54,420 nt of DNA, taken from assembly GCA_028279945.1 (NCBI GenBank), contig JANQMT010000211.1, positions 1 through 54,420 on the forward strand, given 5' to 3'. This document shows positions 9,493 through 18,162 of this stretch, one piece after another. Position 1 is the first letter of the stretch. Each line of letters opens with the position of its first letter. This DNA comes from JAKSCF01 sp028279945 (GTDB lineage Bacteria > Bacillota > Clostridia > Peptostreptococcales > JAAYPU01). The translations under genes were made by a program, and so were the position numbers. Below the pieces are notes generated by a model. That model searched no databases and was not told the origin of the DNA. It was given only the letters and a program-made list of their open reading frames with translations.

Positions 9493-12400
9493 TTGAGCAT
9501 AGATTACAACTCACCTCTACATATACAATGGAATGTTGATGAAGAAGGGAATTCTACAACAGAAGAAATATTAAATGAGCAAATTGTAGTATCTGAAAAC
9601 AAAGCATATTTAAAACAAATTCCAGAAAAATACTATCGTATTAATGTAGCCGATATGGTTGAAATTGATATAGACCAAGAAATCAAAGAAGAAAACAAAT
9701 TTAAATGCGACTATAGAACAGGTGCATTATACTTTCACCATTCAAAAGAAGGTCAAACCATTACAGTAGAAAAATATAATGGTCGCGGTGTTATTATGTA
9801 TCCCTTTTCCAGAATTTATACTAGAGTCGAAGGTGGCAATATCGTTGAAACTTTAGGGAATATTGTAGAAGATGGTACAGATGCAATAACCGCATATGGC
9901 GGAATTGTTCAAGCGATTACGGATGCGGAATCCAAAACAACAATGCTAAATAGTAGAATTGTTGAAGCTAATACAACAAAAAATAATCTTGATGAAAGTA
10001 TTTCCAGTGCCAACACAATAAAGAGTGATTTAGCTACTTCAATATCAACTGCAAATACAACAAAAACTAATTTAGACAACAGTAATTCAACAGCTCAAAT
10101 AACAAAATCACAGTTAGATACTTCAGTTGATAATGCCAATATATCAAAAACTGATTTAAACACAAGTATTTCAAATGCACAAACAGAAAAAACTAGTTTA
10201 GATCATACAATTTCAGGTGCAAATACTGCCAAATCCAATTTAGATGGAAGCATCTCAACAGCTGATACGAGCAAAACAAACTTAGACACATCAATTTCTG
10301 GTGCCGGCACAAAAAAAAGTGAACTAGATACATCTATTAGCAATGCAATTAATAAAAAGAATGAATTGGATGGAAGTGTAAGTATAGCAGAATCCACTAA
10401 AACATTCTTAGACCAAAGTATTGCAAATGGAGATATACTAAGCAAAAACAATACCACTCCATATGCACCGACATCCGACTATCATCCGGCAACTAAAAAA
10501 TACGTAGATGAAAATGACATTAATTTTTTTAATAAAATAACTGATACATCAGACCACATCATAGAAGGCTCTACAAATAAATTTATGACAACCACTGAAA
10601 AAACAAAACTAGGAAATATAGCAGAAGGTGCAGAAGTCAATAGAACAATCAGCGATGCGGTGGACTTAAGCGATTCCAATACTTCTGCAAGCGCAAAAGC
10701 AGTAAAAGCGGTAAACGATAAAGCTGTAGATAATATCAATAAAATAGGTGCTTTAACCGGGCTAAATACTACTAATAAAAGTAACTTGGTTGATGCTGTC
10801 AATGAAAATGAAGGCAGATTAAATACCATAGAAACCCAAATATCCACCAACATCAACCAACAAACCAAAACTCTAACCAACACCAACCCAACAGAGCATA
10901 TAACTGCAAAACAGAATTGCGGAGTGGATGTTGAGGTTGGTGGGGAGATGGTTGTGAATTTGCTTGGAAGAGATGGGGATTGTAAAAGTTTAGGTGATTG
11001 GGGTGGTTATAATTCAACAGTAGCGTTAGGTGAAGGTATAAAGGCCACTTCTTTAGGCAATGCTAGTTATTTAGGATTATATAAAGACGCTAATCAACAG
11101 CCTATAAAGGAAAACGGTTGGTATTTTGGGAGATTTAGAGTAAAAATACCATCTACAATAAGTAAAAATGTATCAGTTGCTAAAATTTATACTTCTCAGG
11201 GAGTATACTCAAATACTATCATGCCATCGGAAAGAGACGAATTCATTGATGTTTTTGTAAAAATGGATGTTACAGACTACACATTAATATCGAATATAGG
11301 TGTTTTAATCTATTCGGGGTCTGGAACCTTTGCAAATACAGACTATGCAATCTTTGAAAAAGTCTTAATTACAAAGATGGAAACAGGGGAGGAGAATTTA
11401 AATTATGATGAATTAGTTGAAAAATACCCCTACACCAACTCAGCCCAACCCTTACTCAATCCTACGGTTGAAGTGTGTGGGAAGAATTTAAGCCCATTAA
11501 ATAATGTAGATGTAAAAATAGAGGGAAATGGAGAATTAACATATATACCTGTTAAACCTAACACAACATACACTATATCAGCATCATCTGTTACAGGTGG
11601 AGATAGTAAATTAAAAATCCTATCTCGAGGAAAAGACTACCAATATACAGATATCGATTTTCATTGGTTTGCGGTTGGAGGTAATTTAGTTCAGACAAGA
11701 ACATTAAGTGCAGACACCTACTATCTAGCAATTAAAAAGGAATTTACAACAACAAGTATAACGGTTAATGAGCTAATGTTGGAACAAGGCACAACCCCAT
11801 ACGAACCCTATCAAGGCGGACAAATCATATTCCCTACCGAACTAGCTAAAATAGACACCTATCAAGACAAATTGACTTATAAAGATGGTGTGGCGAAGGT
11901 GGATAGGGAAGTTAAGCATGTGGTGCTGGATGGGAGTTTGGATTATTGGACACAAGCTAATTATACAGGATATAAAAACATTGCATTGCAATCAATATCA
12001 GATACAATTGAAAGCCTAAAAACATTATTTGCTGTAAAATATAATGGAAAAATATTACAAAGTACTGGTACATATACGATTTACGATAGATGCTATCCAG
12101 CGGGAGGCTCATCTTATATTACCATAGCCAACACTGATTCAGGATGGGGAGAATATTATACACCAGAACCAGAAGAAATAAAGGCGTATTTTAATGGCTA
12201 CTGCATGCGAATACAGGGGCAAATTGGTGTGCCTTATAACGGAACTGGTGTAAAAGAATGGACTTCAATATATCCTAAATCAGACGGTTCTTGGATAATT
12301 ACTCCAACACTACCTACAGAATCGTATGATACATGGACATCCTACCAACTCTATTACGCTCTACAACAACCTATCAAAGAAGAAATCCAACCCATCATCT

Positions 12401-12894
12401 TAGGTGATGGTGTCAACTTAGTAGAAGGACAGAATACATTAACGGTTAAGAGTGGGGTTGTGTGGGAGAAGGCTGAGCCTGTACTCTATAATGGCAATTA
12501 TCATATTAATTATGAACCTCAATTAAATTCTTGTGTTGATTATAAGGTTGAAACATTTATAAAAGTTGTCAAAATAATAAATAATGTAAAAACTAATGTA
12601 ACAAACGAATGGACTGTTGCAACCAATACTGCATATGGAAATGAACGTATATGGTTATCTGAGACTGATTACGACCCACAATCCACCTACTACGTCCTAT
12701 ACCAAGTCCTCCAAGAAGACTACAATTGCCAAATACAAGAGGTGGAGGTAAGTTATGAGGATAATATAAGAGGGGCTTTGAATAAAGCTGTAGAAACTAT
12801 TGCTAACCTACAATCCGATTTTACAAAATATCAATTTATGACAGATGCACGTTTGTTAGAACTTGAAGTTAGGCTTAATGCCCTAGAACCATAG
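9493..12894 (+). CDS. Receptor-binding tail fibre with mosaic C-terminus (S1)
   Basis: A 1133-residue fibre. TTG 9493 is the likely start, eight bases after AAAGGAG; an in-frame GTG at 9484 overlaps that site. Residues 1-120 are an anchor domain including GRGVIMYPFSRIYTR, typical of BppU-like receptor-binding proteins. Next come eleven exact-length 14-residue repeats (nt 9967-10428; pattern ANTxKxxLDxSISx), two heptads each, a trimeric shaft. From about nt 10846 the protein alternates conserved blocks with unrelated segments. The same blocks occur in both M2 fibres (for example VEVCGKN, YEPYQGGQIIFPTELAKI, GDGVNLVEGQNTL, LYQVLQEDYNCQ). The variable segments are presumably carbohydrate- or S-layer-binding domains that set the target range (inference). 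Confidence 0.85.
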   Translation: MSIDYNSPLHIQWNVDEEGNSTTEEILNEQIVVSENKAYLKQIPEKYYRINVADMVEIDIDQEIKEENKFKCDYRTGALYFHHSKEGQTITVEKYNGRGVIMYPFSRIYTRVEGGNIVETLGNIVEDGTDAITAYGGIVQAITDAESKTTMLNSRIVEANTTKNNLDESISSANTIKSDLATSISTANTTKTNLDNSNSTAQITKSQLDTSVDNANISKTDLNTSISNAQTEKTSLDHTISGANTAKSNLDGSISTADTSKTNLDTSISGAGTKKSELDTSISNAINKKNELDGSVSIAESTKTFLDQSIANGDILSKNNTTPYAPTSDYHPATKKYVDENDINFFNKITDTSDHIIEGSTNKFMTTTEKTKLGNIAEGAEVNRTISDAVDLSDSNTSASAKAVKAVNDKAVDNINKIGALTGLNTTNKSNLVDAVNENEGRLNTIETQISTNINQQTKTLTNTNPTEHITAKQNCGVDVEVGGEMVVNLLGRDGDCKSLGDWGGYNSTVALGEGIKATSLGNASYLGLYKDANQQPIKENGWYFGRFRVKIPSTISKNVSVAKIYTSQGVYSNTIMPSERDEFIDVFVKMDVTDYTLISNIGVLIYSGSGTFANTDYAIFEKVLITKMETGEENLNYDELVEKYPYTNSAQPLLNPTVEVCGKNLSPLNNVDVKIEGNGELTYIPVKPNTTYTISASSVTGGDSKLKILSRGKDYQYTDIDFHWFAVGGNLVQTRTLSADTYYLAIKKEFTTTSITVNELMLEQGTTPYEPYQGGQIIFPTELAKIDTYQDKLTYKDGVAKVDREVKHVVLDGSLDYWTQANYTGYKNIALQSISDTIESLKTLFAVKYNGKILQSTGTYTIYDRCYPAGGSSYITIANTDSGWGEYYTPEPEEIKAYFNGYCMRIQGQIGVPYNGTGVKEWTSIYPKSDGSWIITPTLPTESYDTWTSYQLYYALQQPIKEEIQPIILGDGVNLVEGQNTLTVKSGVVWEKAEPVLYNGNYHINYEPQLNSCVDYKVETFIKVVKIINNVKTNVTNEWTVATNTAYGNERIWLSETDYDPQSTYYVLYQVLQEDYNCQIQEVEVSYEDNIRGALNKAVETIANLQSDFTKYQFMTDARLLELEVRLNALEP
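9967..10428 (+). repeat. 42-bp tandem repeat, eleven units, within the S1 fibre gene
   Basis: Eleven contiguous 42-base units encode 14-residue (double heptad) repeats with Leu-Asp and Ser-Ile at fixed positions. Units are diverged at the DNA level but the length is invariant, so shaft length could change by whole units. Confidence 0.85.
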
Positions 12895-13030
12895 AGGGAT
12901 AAAAGTATTACTATATATCGATTAATTAGGGACGGTTCTTTTTGGTTCGATTTTTAAGTTCTGATATAAAAAATATGGTAATTATCAGATGTTTAAAGTC
13001 ATCAATTTAAAAATTTTTATAAAGATTGGA

Positions 13031-13066
13031 AAGAGGATTTTACTTAAAGTAATATCTTCTTTTTTT
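13031..13066 (+). terminator. Terminator after module S1
   Basis: A stem of about 14 bp, AGAGGATTTTACTT against AAAGTAATATCTTCT, with one mismatch and a wobble, runs straight into a T-tract. The same structure recurs at 19918-19952 after S2. The position at the module end fits an intrinsic terminator. Confidence 0.65.
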
Positions 13067-13247
13067 AATATAAAAATAACAAGTTAAGTAAAATATTGAA
13101 ATTTGAGAGGAGTGATGCGGATGGTTAGTAATAGATCATGTTTTTCAAGTCACTGATGGCTAACAAACGTTTGGAAGAATTGTTAGTCTTTAGATTTGTA
13201 AAGCTTAGTGTTTAGAGGAAAACTGAGTTTTACTTCAATTTTGAATA

Positions 13248-13328
13248 CCCCCTGATTTTGATGCAGCGAAGATGCAGTGGTGGAAAGAAGAAAGAGCACC
13301 TAAAAGAGGCAAATAAAAAATCAGGGGG
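13248..13328 (+). ncRNA. Structured leader repeat, copy 2 (upstream of S2)
   Basis: A perfect 12-bp terminal stem, CCCCCTGATTTT (13248-13259) with AAAATCAGGGGG (13317-13328), encloses the conserved GAGCACCTAAAAGAGGCAAA core. A possible inner helix pairs the TGCA at 13262-13265 with the TGCA at 13273-13276. It lies 40 bases before the first S2 gene. The flank after it (AAAAGATTTTACACATTTAA) is shared with copy 3. See copy 1 for interpretation. Confidence 0.65.
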
Positions 13329-13367
13329 AAAAGATTTTACACATTTAACTTAAAATGAGGTGTTTAA

Positions 13368-13757
13368 ATGATTTTTGAAAAAGGATTAGAATCAGTCCTA
13401 AAAGGTGTGGGAGGATTTGAACAAAAAGTTTTTCCTGTTAAAGCACCTCAAGGCACAGAACTACCGTATATGTTTTATCGACTCATAAAAAGTAAATCTA
13501 AAAAAACACTTAAGGATGTAAAAGGATACGTAGAAGGTATCTATCAAGTGGATTGTAAAAATAATGATTTTGAATTATTGATTGATAACATGATAGATAT
13601 AAAAAATCAAATGAGTCAATGTATACACCAAAATATTGGCGGCACAGGACCATATATACAAAATGTAACTTTTATCGATCGATATGAACAATTAGTAGAA
13701 AACGAAAATGAATATCATGGCATTGTACAATGTAAATTTGTCTATGATCCATATTAA
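13368..13757 (+). CDS. Tail terminator/completion protein (S2)
   Basis: A 129-residue DUF3168-type protein, first gene of the module and directly before the tube gene. Features include a short N-terminal helix, the segment ELPYMFYRLIKSKSKKTL, and a C-terminal strand IVQCKFVYDPY. It should cap the tail tube. ATG 13368 follows GAGGTG with good spacing. A degraded copy of this gene lies at 20140-20294, showing that the S2 head end was duplicated. Confidence 0.8.
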   Translation: MIFEKGLESVLKGVGGFEQKVFPVKAPQGTELPYMFYRLIKSKSKKTLKDVKGYVEGIYQVDCKNNDFELLIDNMIDIKNQMSQCIHQNIGGTGPYIQNVTFIDRYEQLVENENEYHGIVQCKFVYDPY

Positions 13758-13771
13758 AGGAGGAAATACAA

Positions 13772-14182
13772 ATGGGAAACGCAACTTATGGAATGGGAAC
13801 AGTATTTAAAATAGGTGTTTCTGCAATAGGAGAATTAACTGAAATAGAAGGTATCAGCATGTCTGCTGAAACCGTAGACATTACGACATTATCAAGTTCG
13901 AATGGATATAGAGAATTTGTTCAAGGATTAAAAGATGGTGGAGAAGTCACCATGTCCGGATTCTTCTATCCAGCAGATGCTGGACAAACAGCTCTAATAG
14001 CAGCTTTTGAAGGGGGTACTACAGATACCTATACCATTACATTCCCAACGGGAATCGGAAAAGAATGGATTTTTTCAGGAATTATAACAGCCATTACTAC
14101 TGGAGTTACGATGGAAGATCCTGTGACCTTCGAATGTACCATTAAAGTAACCGGCAAACCAAGCTTATCAGCAGTAGTATAA
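13772..14182 (+). CDS. Major tail tube protein (S2)
   Basis: A 136-residue protein similar in size and pattern to lambda gpV-N-like tube proteins: N-terminal GMGTVFKIG, a central FVQGLKDGGEVTMSGFFYP loop and strands, then EWIFSGIITAITTGVTMEDP and VTFECTIKVTGKP at the end, the classic siphovirus tube signature. It polymerises into the non-contractile tube. AAAGGAGG precedes ATG 13772. It is shorter than the S1 tube protein and clearly non-orthologous in detail, so S1 and S2 are two separate tail lineages rather than one duplicated module. Confidence 0.9.
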   Translation: MGNATYGMGTVFKIGVSAIGELTEIEGISMSAETVDITTLSSSNGYREFVQGLKDGGEVTMSGFFYPADAGQTALIAAFEGGTTDTYTITFPTGIGKEWIFSGIITAITTGVTMEDPVTFECTIKVTGKPSLSAVV

Positions 14183-14193
14183 TTTGAAAATAC

Positions 14194-14235
14194 GAGGAGG
14201 AAGGACTGTCTGAAAAGGCAGTCTTAATATTACTA
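14194..14235 (+). promoter_or_regulatory. Ribosome site separated from the chaperone start by a hairpin (S2)
   Basis: GAGGAGG (14194-14200) is the only good ribosome site before the ATG at 14235, but it lies 34 bases upstream. A 9-bp hairpin (14202-14210 with 14217-14225, two wobble pairs, TGAAAA loop) fills the gap. Folding would leave about nine unpaired bases before the ATG, normal spacing. The same hairpin sits between tube and chaperone genes and may attenuate transcription. Confidence 0.55.
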
Positions 14236-14531
14236 TGAGTCAGCAGATTACAATAAAACTGGATAAAGAAAGACACCTCAAATACGGCATGAAGGCATTG
14301 ATGCTTATTGAAGAGTTGATAGGTAAGCCAATGTCGAAATTCAACCTAGAGGCTGTTACGATGAAGGATGTATGTATTTTGATTCATGCAGGGTTGATCC
14401 ATGAAGATAATACCTTAACTTTAGATGATACAGTTCAGATCATTGAAGATTATGGATTTGGCAGATTTAATGAATTAGTTGAAAAAATGTCTAAAGCTAT
14501 TAATTTATCTTTCGGAATAAAAAACGCCTAA
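14235..14531 (+). CDS. Tail assembly chaperone, short form (S2, gpG-like)
   Basis: A 98-residue helical protein (for example GMKALMLIEELIGKPMSKF) placed between tube and tape measure genes. It ends one codon after the slippery heptamer AAAAAAC (14519-14525). Frameshifted ribosomes would make a 212-residue fusion ending at 14872. The usual role is to bind and solubilise the tape measure during tail assembly. A remnant of its 5' end lies at 20295-20358 after the terminator pseudogene. Confidence 0.85.
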   Translation: MSQQITIKLDKERHLKYGMKALMLIEELIGKPMSKFNLEAVTMKDVCILIHAGLIHEDNTLTLDDTVQIIEDYGFGRFNELVEKMSKAINLSFGIKNA

Positions 14532-14588
14532 AGGGCAGCAATGACCATACTGAATGGAATTGGGATGAAGCCTTAAAAATTGCTGCCC
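14519..14588 (+). promoter_or_regulatory. -1 ribosomal frameshift site with long-range stem (S2)
   Basis: AAAAAAC at 14519-14525 is in correct phase (A AAA AAC). Seven bases later begins a perfect 9-bp stem, GGGCAGCAA (14533-14541) with TTGCTGCCC (14580-14588). The -1 frame is open from the heptamer to 14872. Confidence 0.85.
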
Positions 14589-14872
14589 ACATCGGCATAA
14601 AGCCTTGGGAGTTCTTAGAATTTACTCCGGCTGAATTGAATATATATGCTCAAGCACACCAAAAAAATAAAAAAGATGAATACAACAACCTCATGGCAGC
14701 TGCTTATCTTAGCGCAGCACTATCACGCACAAAGAAAATGCCAAAATTTGATACTATTGTCAAGCATGTTGATAAAGAAAAAAAACAAATGACTTCTGAG
14801 CAAATGTATCAGAAAGTCAAACAACTGAACGTTGCATTTGGAGGGGTTCAGGAAATAGGAGATGATACATAA
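14519..14872 (+). CDS. Tail chaperone frameshift extension (S2, gpT-like)
   Basis: The -1 frame following the heptamer encodes the T-type part, which includes ALKIAAHIGIKPWEFLEFTP and AAAYLSAALSRTKKMPKF. The tryptophan plus EF-L-EFTPAEL pattern is characteristic of the second domain of siphophage tail chaperones. The portion between the short-form stop and the first ATG (14636) has clear family character, so translation begins by frameshift and not at that ATG. It ends directly against the tape measure start. Confidence 0.85.
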   Translation, partial: KKRLKGSNDHTEWNWDEALKIAAHIGIKPWEFLEFTPAELNIYAQAHQKNKKDEYNNLMAAAYLSAALSRTKKMPKFDTIVKHVDKEKKQMTSEQMYQKVKQLNVAFGGVQEIGDDT

Positions 14873-16405
14873 ATGGGAAAAAAGAAAGAAAATATGGCAT
14901 CAGAAGCAAAAAAAGCAGAAAAAAAAATAGACAAGATTGAGAGAGTGTCCAATGATGCTGGAAAGCAATTGTCTAACTTGGGTGATACCATTTCCGACAG
15001 TGTAGCCGGTATGCTTTCCAGTATCAGTTCAGCCTCCCATAGTGCTTCCCAAAGCAATCAAGGCAGTGCAGGACAACAAGAAACCTCAGATCCTGCAATA
15101 CCTACTGAAGGGATTAACCAATTCAATGCATCATTAGCAGCAGCAAATGAAACCATGGCGGTATCCTTAATTCCATCTATCAATGATATGGTTAATACAT
15201 CATTAATTCCTATGGCAGGGCAATTTGTGGCATTAAATCCACAAGTACAAGGTTTTGTAGATAACTTAGCCTTAGCGGCACCTTCTATTGGAGCAACCAT
15301 TTCAACTTTAGGGGAGATGTCTACAACCATTAGCGGTGCTATAGGTTCTGTTCAAGGTATAGTAGAAGGGTTTAAGAGCTTTGGTTTTACTTTGGGAAAA
15401 ATATTTGGGTCAGGAGGCCCGATGATTTTAGTTATAGCCGCGATAGCTGCTTTGATAGCAGGATTCATTTACCTTTGGAATACCAACGAAGCATTTAGAA
15501 CTGCTGTTTTGGAGATCTGGGAAAATATAAAAAATGTTGCTATGGAAATATTCGGATATCTGGCTGAGTGGTGGAAAGAAAACAGCGACAAAATATTTGC
15601 GTTGCTCAGCGGCACATGGGAACAGATTAAAAATGTACTGTCAACTGTATGGCAAAAAATAAAAGAAATAGCCCTTCAAGTATTCGGTGCTTTGACTAAA
15701 TGGTGGAAAGAGAATAGCGAAAATGTATTTGCTGTACTTAACGGAGCATGGAAACTGATTAAAAACACACTATCAGCAGTATGGGAAAGTATCAGTCAAG
15801 TTGCTATGACTGTATTTGAAAAGCTTCAAGCGTTTTGGGATGAATGGGGAGAAGTGATTCTGCAAACCTTTCAAATTATTTGGAATACCATATCAGGAAT
15901 CTTCAATGCAGCATTAAAAGTTTTATCCGGAGCTTTCAAAATATTTGCCGGAATTTTTCAAGGTGATTGGGAAAAGGTATGGGAAGGTGTAAAAGAAGTC
16001 TTTAGTGGTGTATGGGAAGCTGTAAAATCAATATTCAAAGGTGCTATTAACTTTATAATTACTATCCTTAATAAATTTATAAGAAAATTTAATTCTATAA
16101 AAATAAAAGTACCTAAAGTGAAAATTCCTTTAGTAGGTACCTTTGGTGGATTCACAGTGAGTGTACCTAAAATACCTCAGATACCTTTATTGGCAAAAGG
16201 AGGAATTGTCACTGCACCTACATTAGCTATGATCGGTGAAGCAGGAAAAGAAGCAGTCATTCCATTATCAAAACTTAATAGCATGATAGGCAATAATAAT
16301 TCTTCTAACATTATTCAAGTAATTTTAGATGGCAGAGTTATTGCTGAACATGTTGACAATAGATTGGGGAGAAAAATGAATGCTTTAAGAGGTGGTGCTT
16401 TCTAA
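14873..16405 (+). CDS. Short tape measure protein (S2)
   Basis: A 510-residue tape measure, half the S1 length, implying a tail of roughly 75 nm by the usual rule. The start abuts the chaperone stop (TAA then ATG), with GGAG 14 bases upstream. Layout: Lys/Glu-rich N-terminus; transmembrane-like segment at about residues 182-203 (MILVIAAIAALIAGFIYLW); then Trp-rich tandem repeats of 44 residues (WWKENSDKIFALLSG and WWKENSENVFAVLNG are 132 bases apart, with more diverged units after them). The C-terminal motif APTLAMIGEAGKEAVIPL is typical of tape measures. The stop overlaps the next start by one base. Confidence 0.9.
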   Translation: MGKKKENMASEAKKAEKKIDKIERVSNDAGKQLSNLGDTISDSVAGMLSSISSASHSASQSNQGSAGQQETSDPAIPTEGINQFNASLAAANETMAVSLIPSINDMVNTSLIPMAGQFVALNPQVQGFVDNLALAAPSIGATISTLGEMSTTISGAIGSVQGIVEGFKSFGFTLGKIFGSGGPMILVIAAIAALIAGFIYLWNTNEAFRTAVLEIWENIKNVAMEIFGYLAEWWKENSDKIFALLSGTWEQIKNVLSTVWQKIKEIALQVFGALTKWWKENSENVFAVLNGAWKLIKNTLSAVWESISQVAMTVFEKLQAFWDEWGEVILQTFQIIWNTISGIFNAALKVLSGAFKIFAGIFQGDWEKVWEGVKEVFSGVWEAVKSIFKGAINFIITILNKFIRKFNSIKIKVPKVKIPLVGTFGGFTVSVPKIPQIPLLAKGGIVTAPTLAMIGEAGKEAVIPLSKLNSMIGNNNSSNIIQVILDGRVIAEHVDNRLGRKMNALRGGAF

Positions 16406-17607
16406 TGTCATGGAAATTTGAAATATTCAATCAACAAGAGACAATAGATATCACTTCAAAAACCCTTTCGGTAACAGTGAATAGTAAACTTGGAAAACAG
16501 ACCTCTGAATTCAGTATAGAATGTGTTGATTTAACCAATGTGTATCATTTAAGTGAAATAAGGATATATAAGGATAATGATTTAAAATATTCAGGAATAA
16601 TTGTGAATCAATCCGACAGTCAAAAAGGAATAAAAAAGTACAGCAGCTTACAATGTGTGGATTGGAGTCATATTCTACACTACAGAATTATTGCAAAACA
16701 GTATTCAGAAGAAGACATATCCATAGGAAAACCAAATCTGATTATAAAACATATAGTAAGTCAGTCTGCAAGTGAATTTACAACAAACCATGTTAAGGAA
16801 TGCAATAACATCATACAATTGTTAAGATTAAGGTATGAGACAGTATTTGACAGCCTAAATAAGATTATAGATTATCTTACAGATTGGTATTTATATGTGG
16901 ACCAAGACAGAGATATTCATTTCTTTCAACACTATGAAGAAGTAGGAACTGTATTTGATGAAAGTACAAATATAATAGTAGACACAGCAAAAATTGATTA
17001 TGAGACAGAAGAACTTGCTAACAGAGTATGGATTTTGGGAGCAAAACAAGCCAGTTCTAATTATGAAGAAGAATACTTTGTTGGTGACGGAAAGAGTAAA
17101 ATATATAAAATAGCGTATGAACCCAACGATACAGAGGCATTTGTCAATGACAATCCTGTGAACATCAGCATTAAAAGTAAAGATGATGGACAGCAGGATT
17201 TTTTAATTGATAAAAAAGAAAAAGTTATCTATAGACCGGATTATAAAAGTCCTATTGATAATGGAGTTACCATAAAATTTAAATATAAACCTACTATTGA
17301 AATCGTAGATTTCTTTGAAGCTCCAAACAGTATTAATAATTATGGTTTGTATGAACGAGTGATTAAAAACAAAGACATAACAGATAAATTAGAAGCTAGA
17401 AAATATGGTAGAGCAGCACTTAAGCGAACATCTGAAATAAAAAGATTGCTATGTTTTTCAACACGAGAGGAAATTAAAATAGGTCAAAAAGTTAATGTAA
17501 GAATGCCTTTATGGGATATCGATAGCGAATGGTTAGTTACTAGCGTACAAACGTCTATTACGCCCAGTGATGTCATACATTTTGCTGAATTAAAGGAAGT
17601 GAGTTAA
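16405..17607 (+). CDS. Tail hub/baseplate protein (S2)
   Basis: A 400-residue protein with the look of gp27-like tail hubs: an N-terminal strand-rich half (SWKFEIFNQQETIDITSK), a central region with CVDWSHILHYR and LIIKHIVSQSASEF, and a C-terminal part with WLVTSVQTSITPSDVIHF, which resembles the OB-fold end of such hubs. It directly follows the tape measure, where S1 has Dit and then hub. No separate Dit gene is visible, so this protein may combine both jobs or attach to the tube directly (inference). It is translationally coupled to the tape measure by a one-base overlap. Confidence 0.75.
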   Translation: MSWKFEIFNQQETIDITSKTLSVTVNSKLGKQTSEFSIECVDLTNVYHLSEIRIYKDNDLKYSGIIVNQSDSQKGIKKYSSLQCVDWSHILHYRIIAKQYSEEDISIGKPNLIIKHIVSQSASEFTTNHVKECNNIIQLLRLRYETVFDSLNKIIDYLTDWYLYVDQDRDIHFFQHYEEVGTVFDESTNIIVDTAKIDYETEELANRVWILGAKQASSNYEEEYFVGDGKSKIYKIAYEPNDTEAFVNDNPVNISIKSKDDGQQDFLIDKKEKVIYRPDYKSPIDNGVTIKFKYKPTIEIVDFFEAPNSINNYGLYERVIKNKDITDKLEARKYGRAALKRTSEIKRLLCFSTREEIKIGQKVNVRMPLWDIDSEWLVTSVQTSITPSDVIHFAELKEVS

Positions 17608-17811
17608 ATGGCCAAATTAACAGAACAAATGAGTAGTTTAACGGGTAGAGTAGGTGCAATAGAATCTAATACTTTAGACGATAATGCACCTATTTCTCTT
17701 ATTTTCAAAGTTTATAATGATATAGGGATTAAGGCTAGAATAACAGTTGCTCTGCATCAATTTCCGATCTGCTCAGAAACACTTTATTGTAGTGGGGGAT
17801 TGATAATATGA
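17608..17811 (+). CDS. Small hypothetical tail protein (S2)
   Basis: A 67-residue protein with an N-terminal helix (LTEQMSSLTGRVGAIES) followed by beta-like text and two cysteines near the end. It starts at ATG 17608, right after the hub stop, and overlaps the next gene by ATGA (17808-17811). I do not recognise a family. Its position between hub and fibre adaptor suggests a small baseplate or linker component. The tight coupling and maintained frame make it a real gene. Confidence 0.6.
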   Translation: MAKLTEQMSSLTGRVGAIESNTLDDNAPISLIFKVYNDIGIKARITVALHQFPICSETLYCSGGLII

Positions 17812-18161
17812 TTACTGACTCAGGATTAAATAGATTATTAAATGTACTAAGCGAAGAATTAAGTCATATAGGTCTTGGAACAGGCACAGTACCCATCCAA
17901 ACAAGTATATTACTTACAAGTGAACAGTTGAGAAAACAAGTAACAGACCCTTTAATTGATGGGACAACATTAGTCAGTGAGATCTATTTAGATGAGAATG
18001 AAGGTAATGGATTAAACTTTTCAGAGGTTGGAATCTTCTGCGATGGTGCTTCTAATACAATTGACACAGGAAAGCTGTTTGCTGGTGGAGCAATGGACAA
18101 AACAAAAGATAATACCCAAAGCTTAACTGTATCATTCGAGATTACAGTGATGGAGGTGTAA
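17808..18161 (+). CDS. Fibre adaptor/tail-collar-like protein (S2)
   Basis: A 117-residue protein beginning MITDSGLNRLLNVL and containing HIGLGTGT and LVSEIYLDENEGNGLNFSEV. The pattern of the start of a chain, G-x-GT, then F-E-G-IF-DG is found in the N-terminal domains of phage tail fibre/collar proteins that plug fibres into the baseplate. Here it is a stand-alone protein, between hub and fibre genes with ATGA coupling upstream and one base between its stop and the fibre start. The role as fibre adaptor is inferred. Confidence 0.6.
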   Translation: MITDSGLNRLLNVLSEELSHIGLGTGTVPIQTSILLTSEQLRKQVTDPLIDGTTLVSEIYLDENEGNGLNFSEVGIFCDGASNTIDTGKLFAGGAMDKTKDNTQSLTVSFEITVMEV

Positions 18162-18162
18162 C

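Larger units (their letters stand above)
12895..13367. other. Inter-module region S1-S2
   Basis: No gene is supported. In order it holds a shared element TTAGGGACGGTTCTTTTTGG (from 12926; also at 19855, degenerate near 52095), a terminator (13031-13066), a conserved stretch to about 13107 (AAGTAAAATATTGAAATTTG), a possible 11-codon ORF (13121-13156, not called), and the second leader repeat. Much of it recurs at 19855-20140. Confidence 0.7.

Noticed and set aside
9967..10428. Regular 42-bp repeats that could be read as a CRISPR or satellite array
   Set aside because: They are contiguous, without spacers, and encode 14-residue coiled-coil repeats in frame.
10482..10886. Minus-strand open frame opposite the S1 fibre, with similar ones at 44412-44717 and 48570-48959
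   Set aside because: They recur where the fibres themselves are repeated and follow from Thr/Ser/Asn-rich codons on the plus strand; no start signals are present.
13121..13156. An 11-codon ORF (MVSNRSCFSSH) as a leader peptide
   Set aside because: The ribosome site is plausible, but the corresponding place before M1 has diverged and no frame is kept, so coding is not supported.
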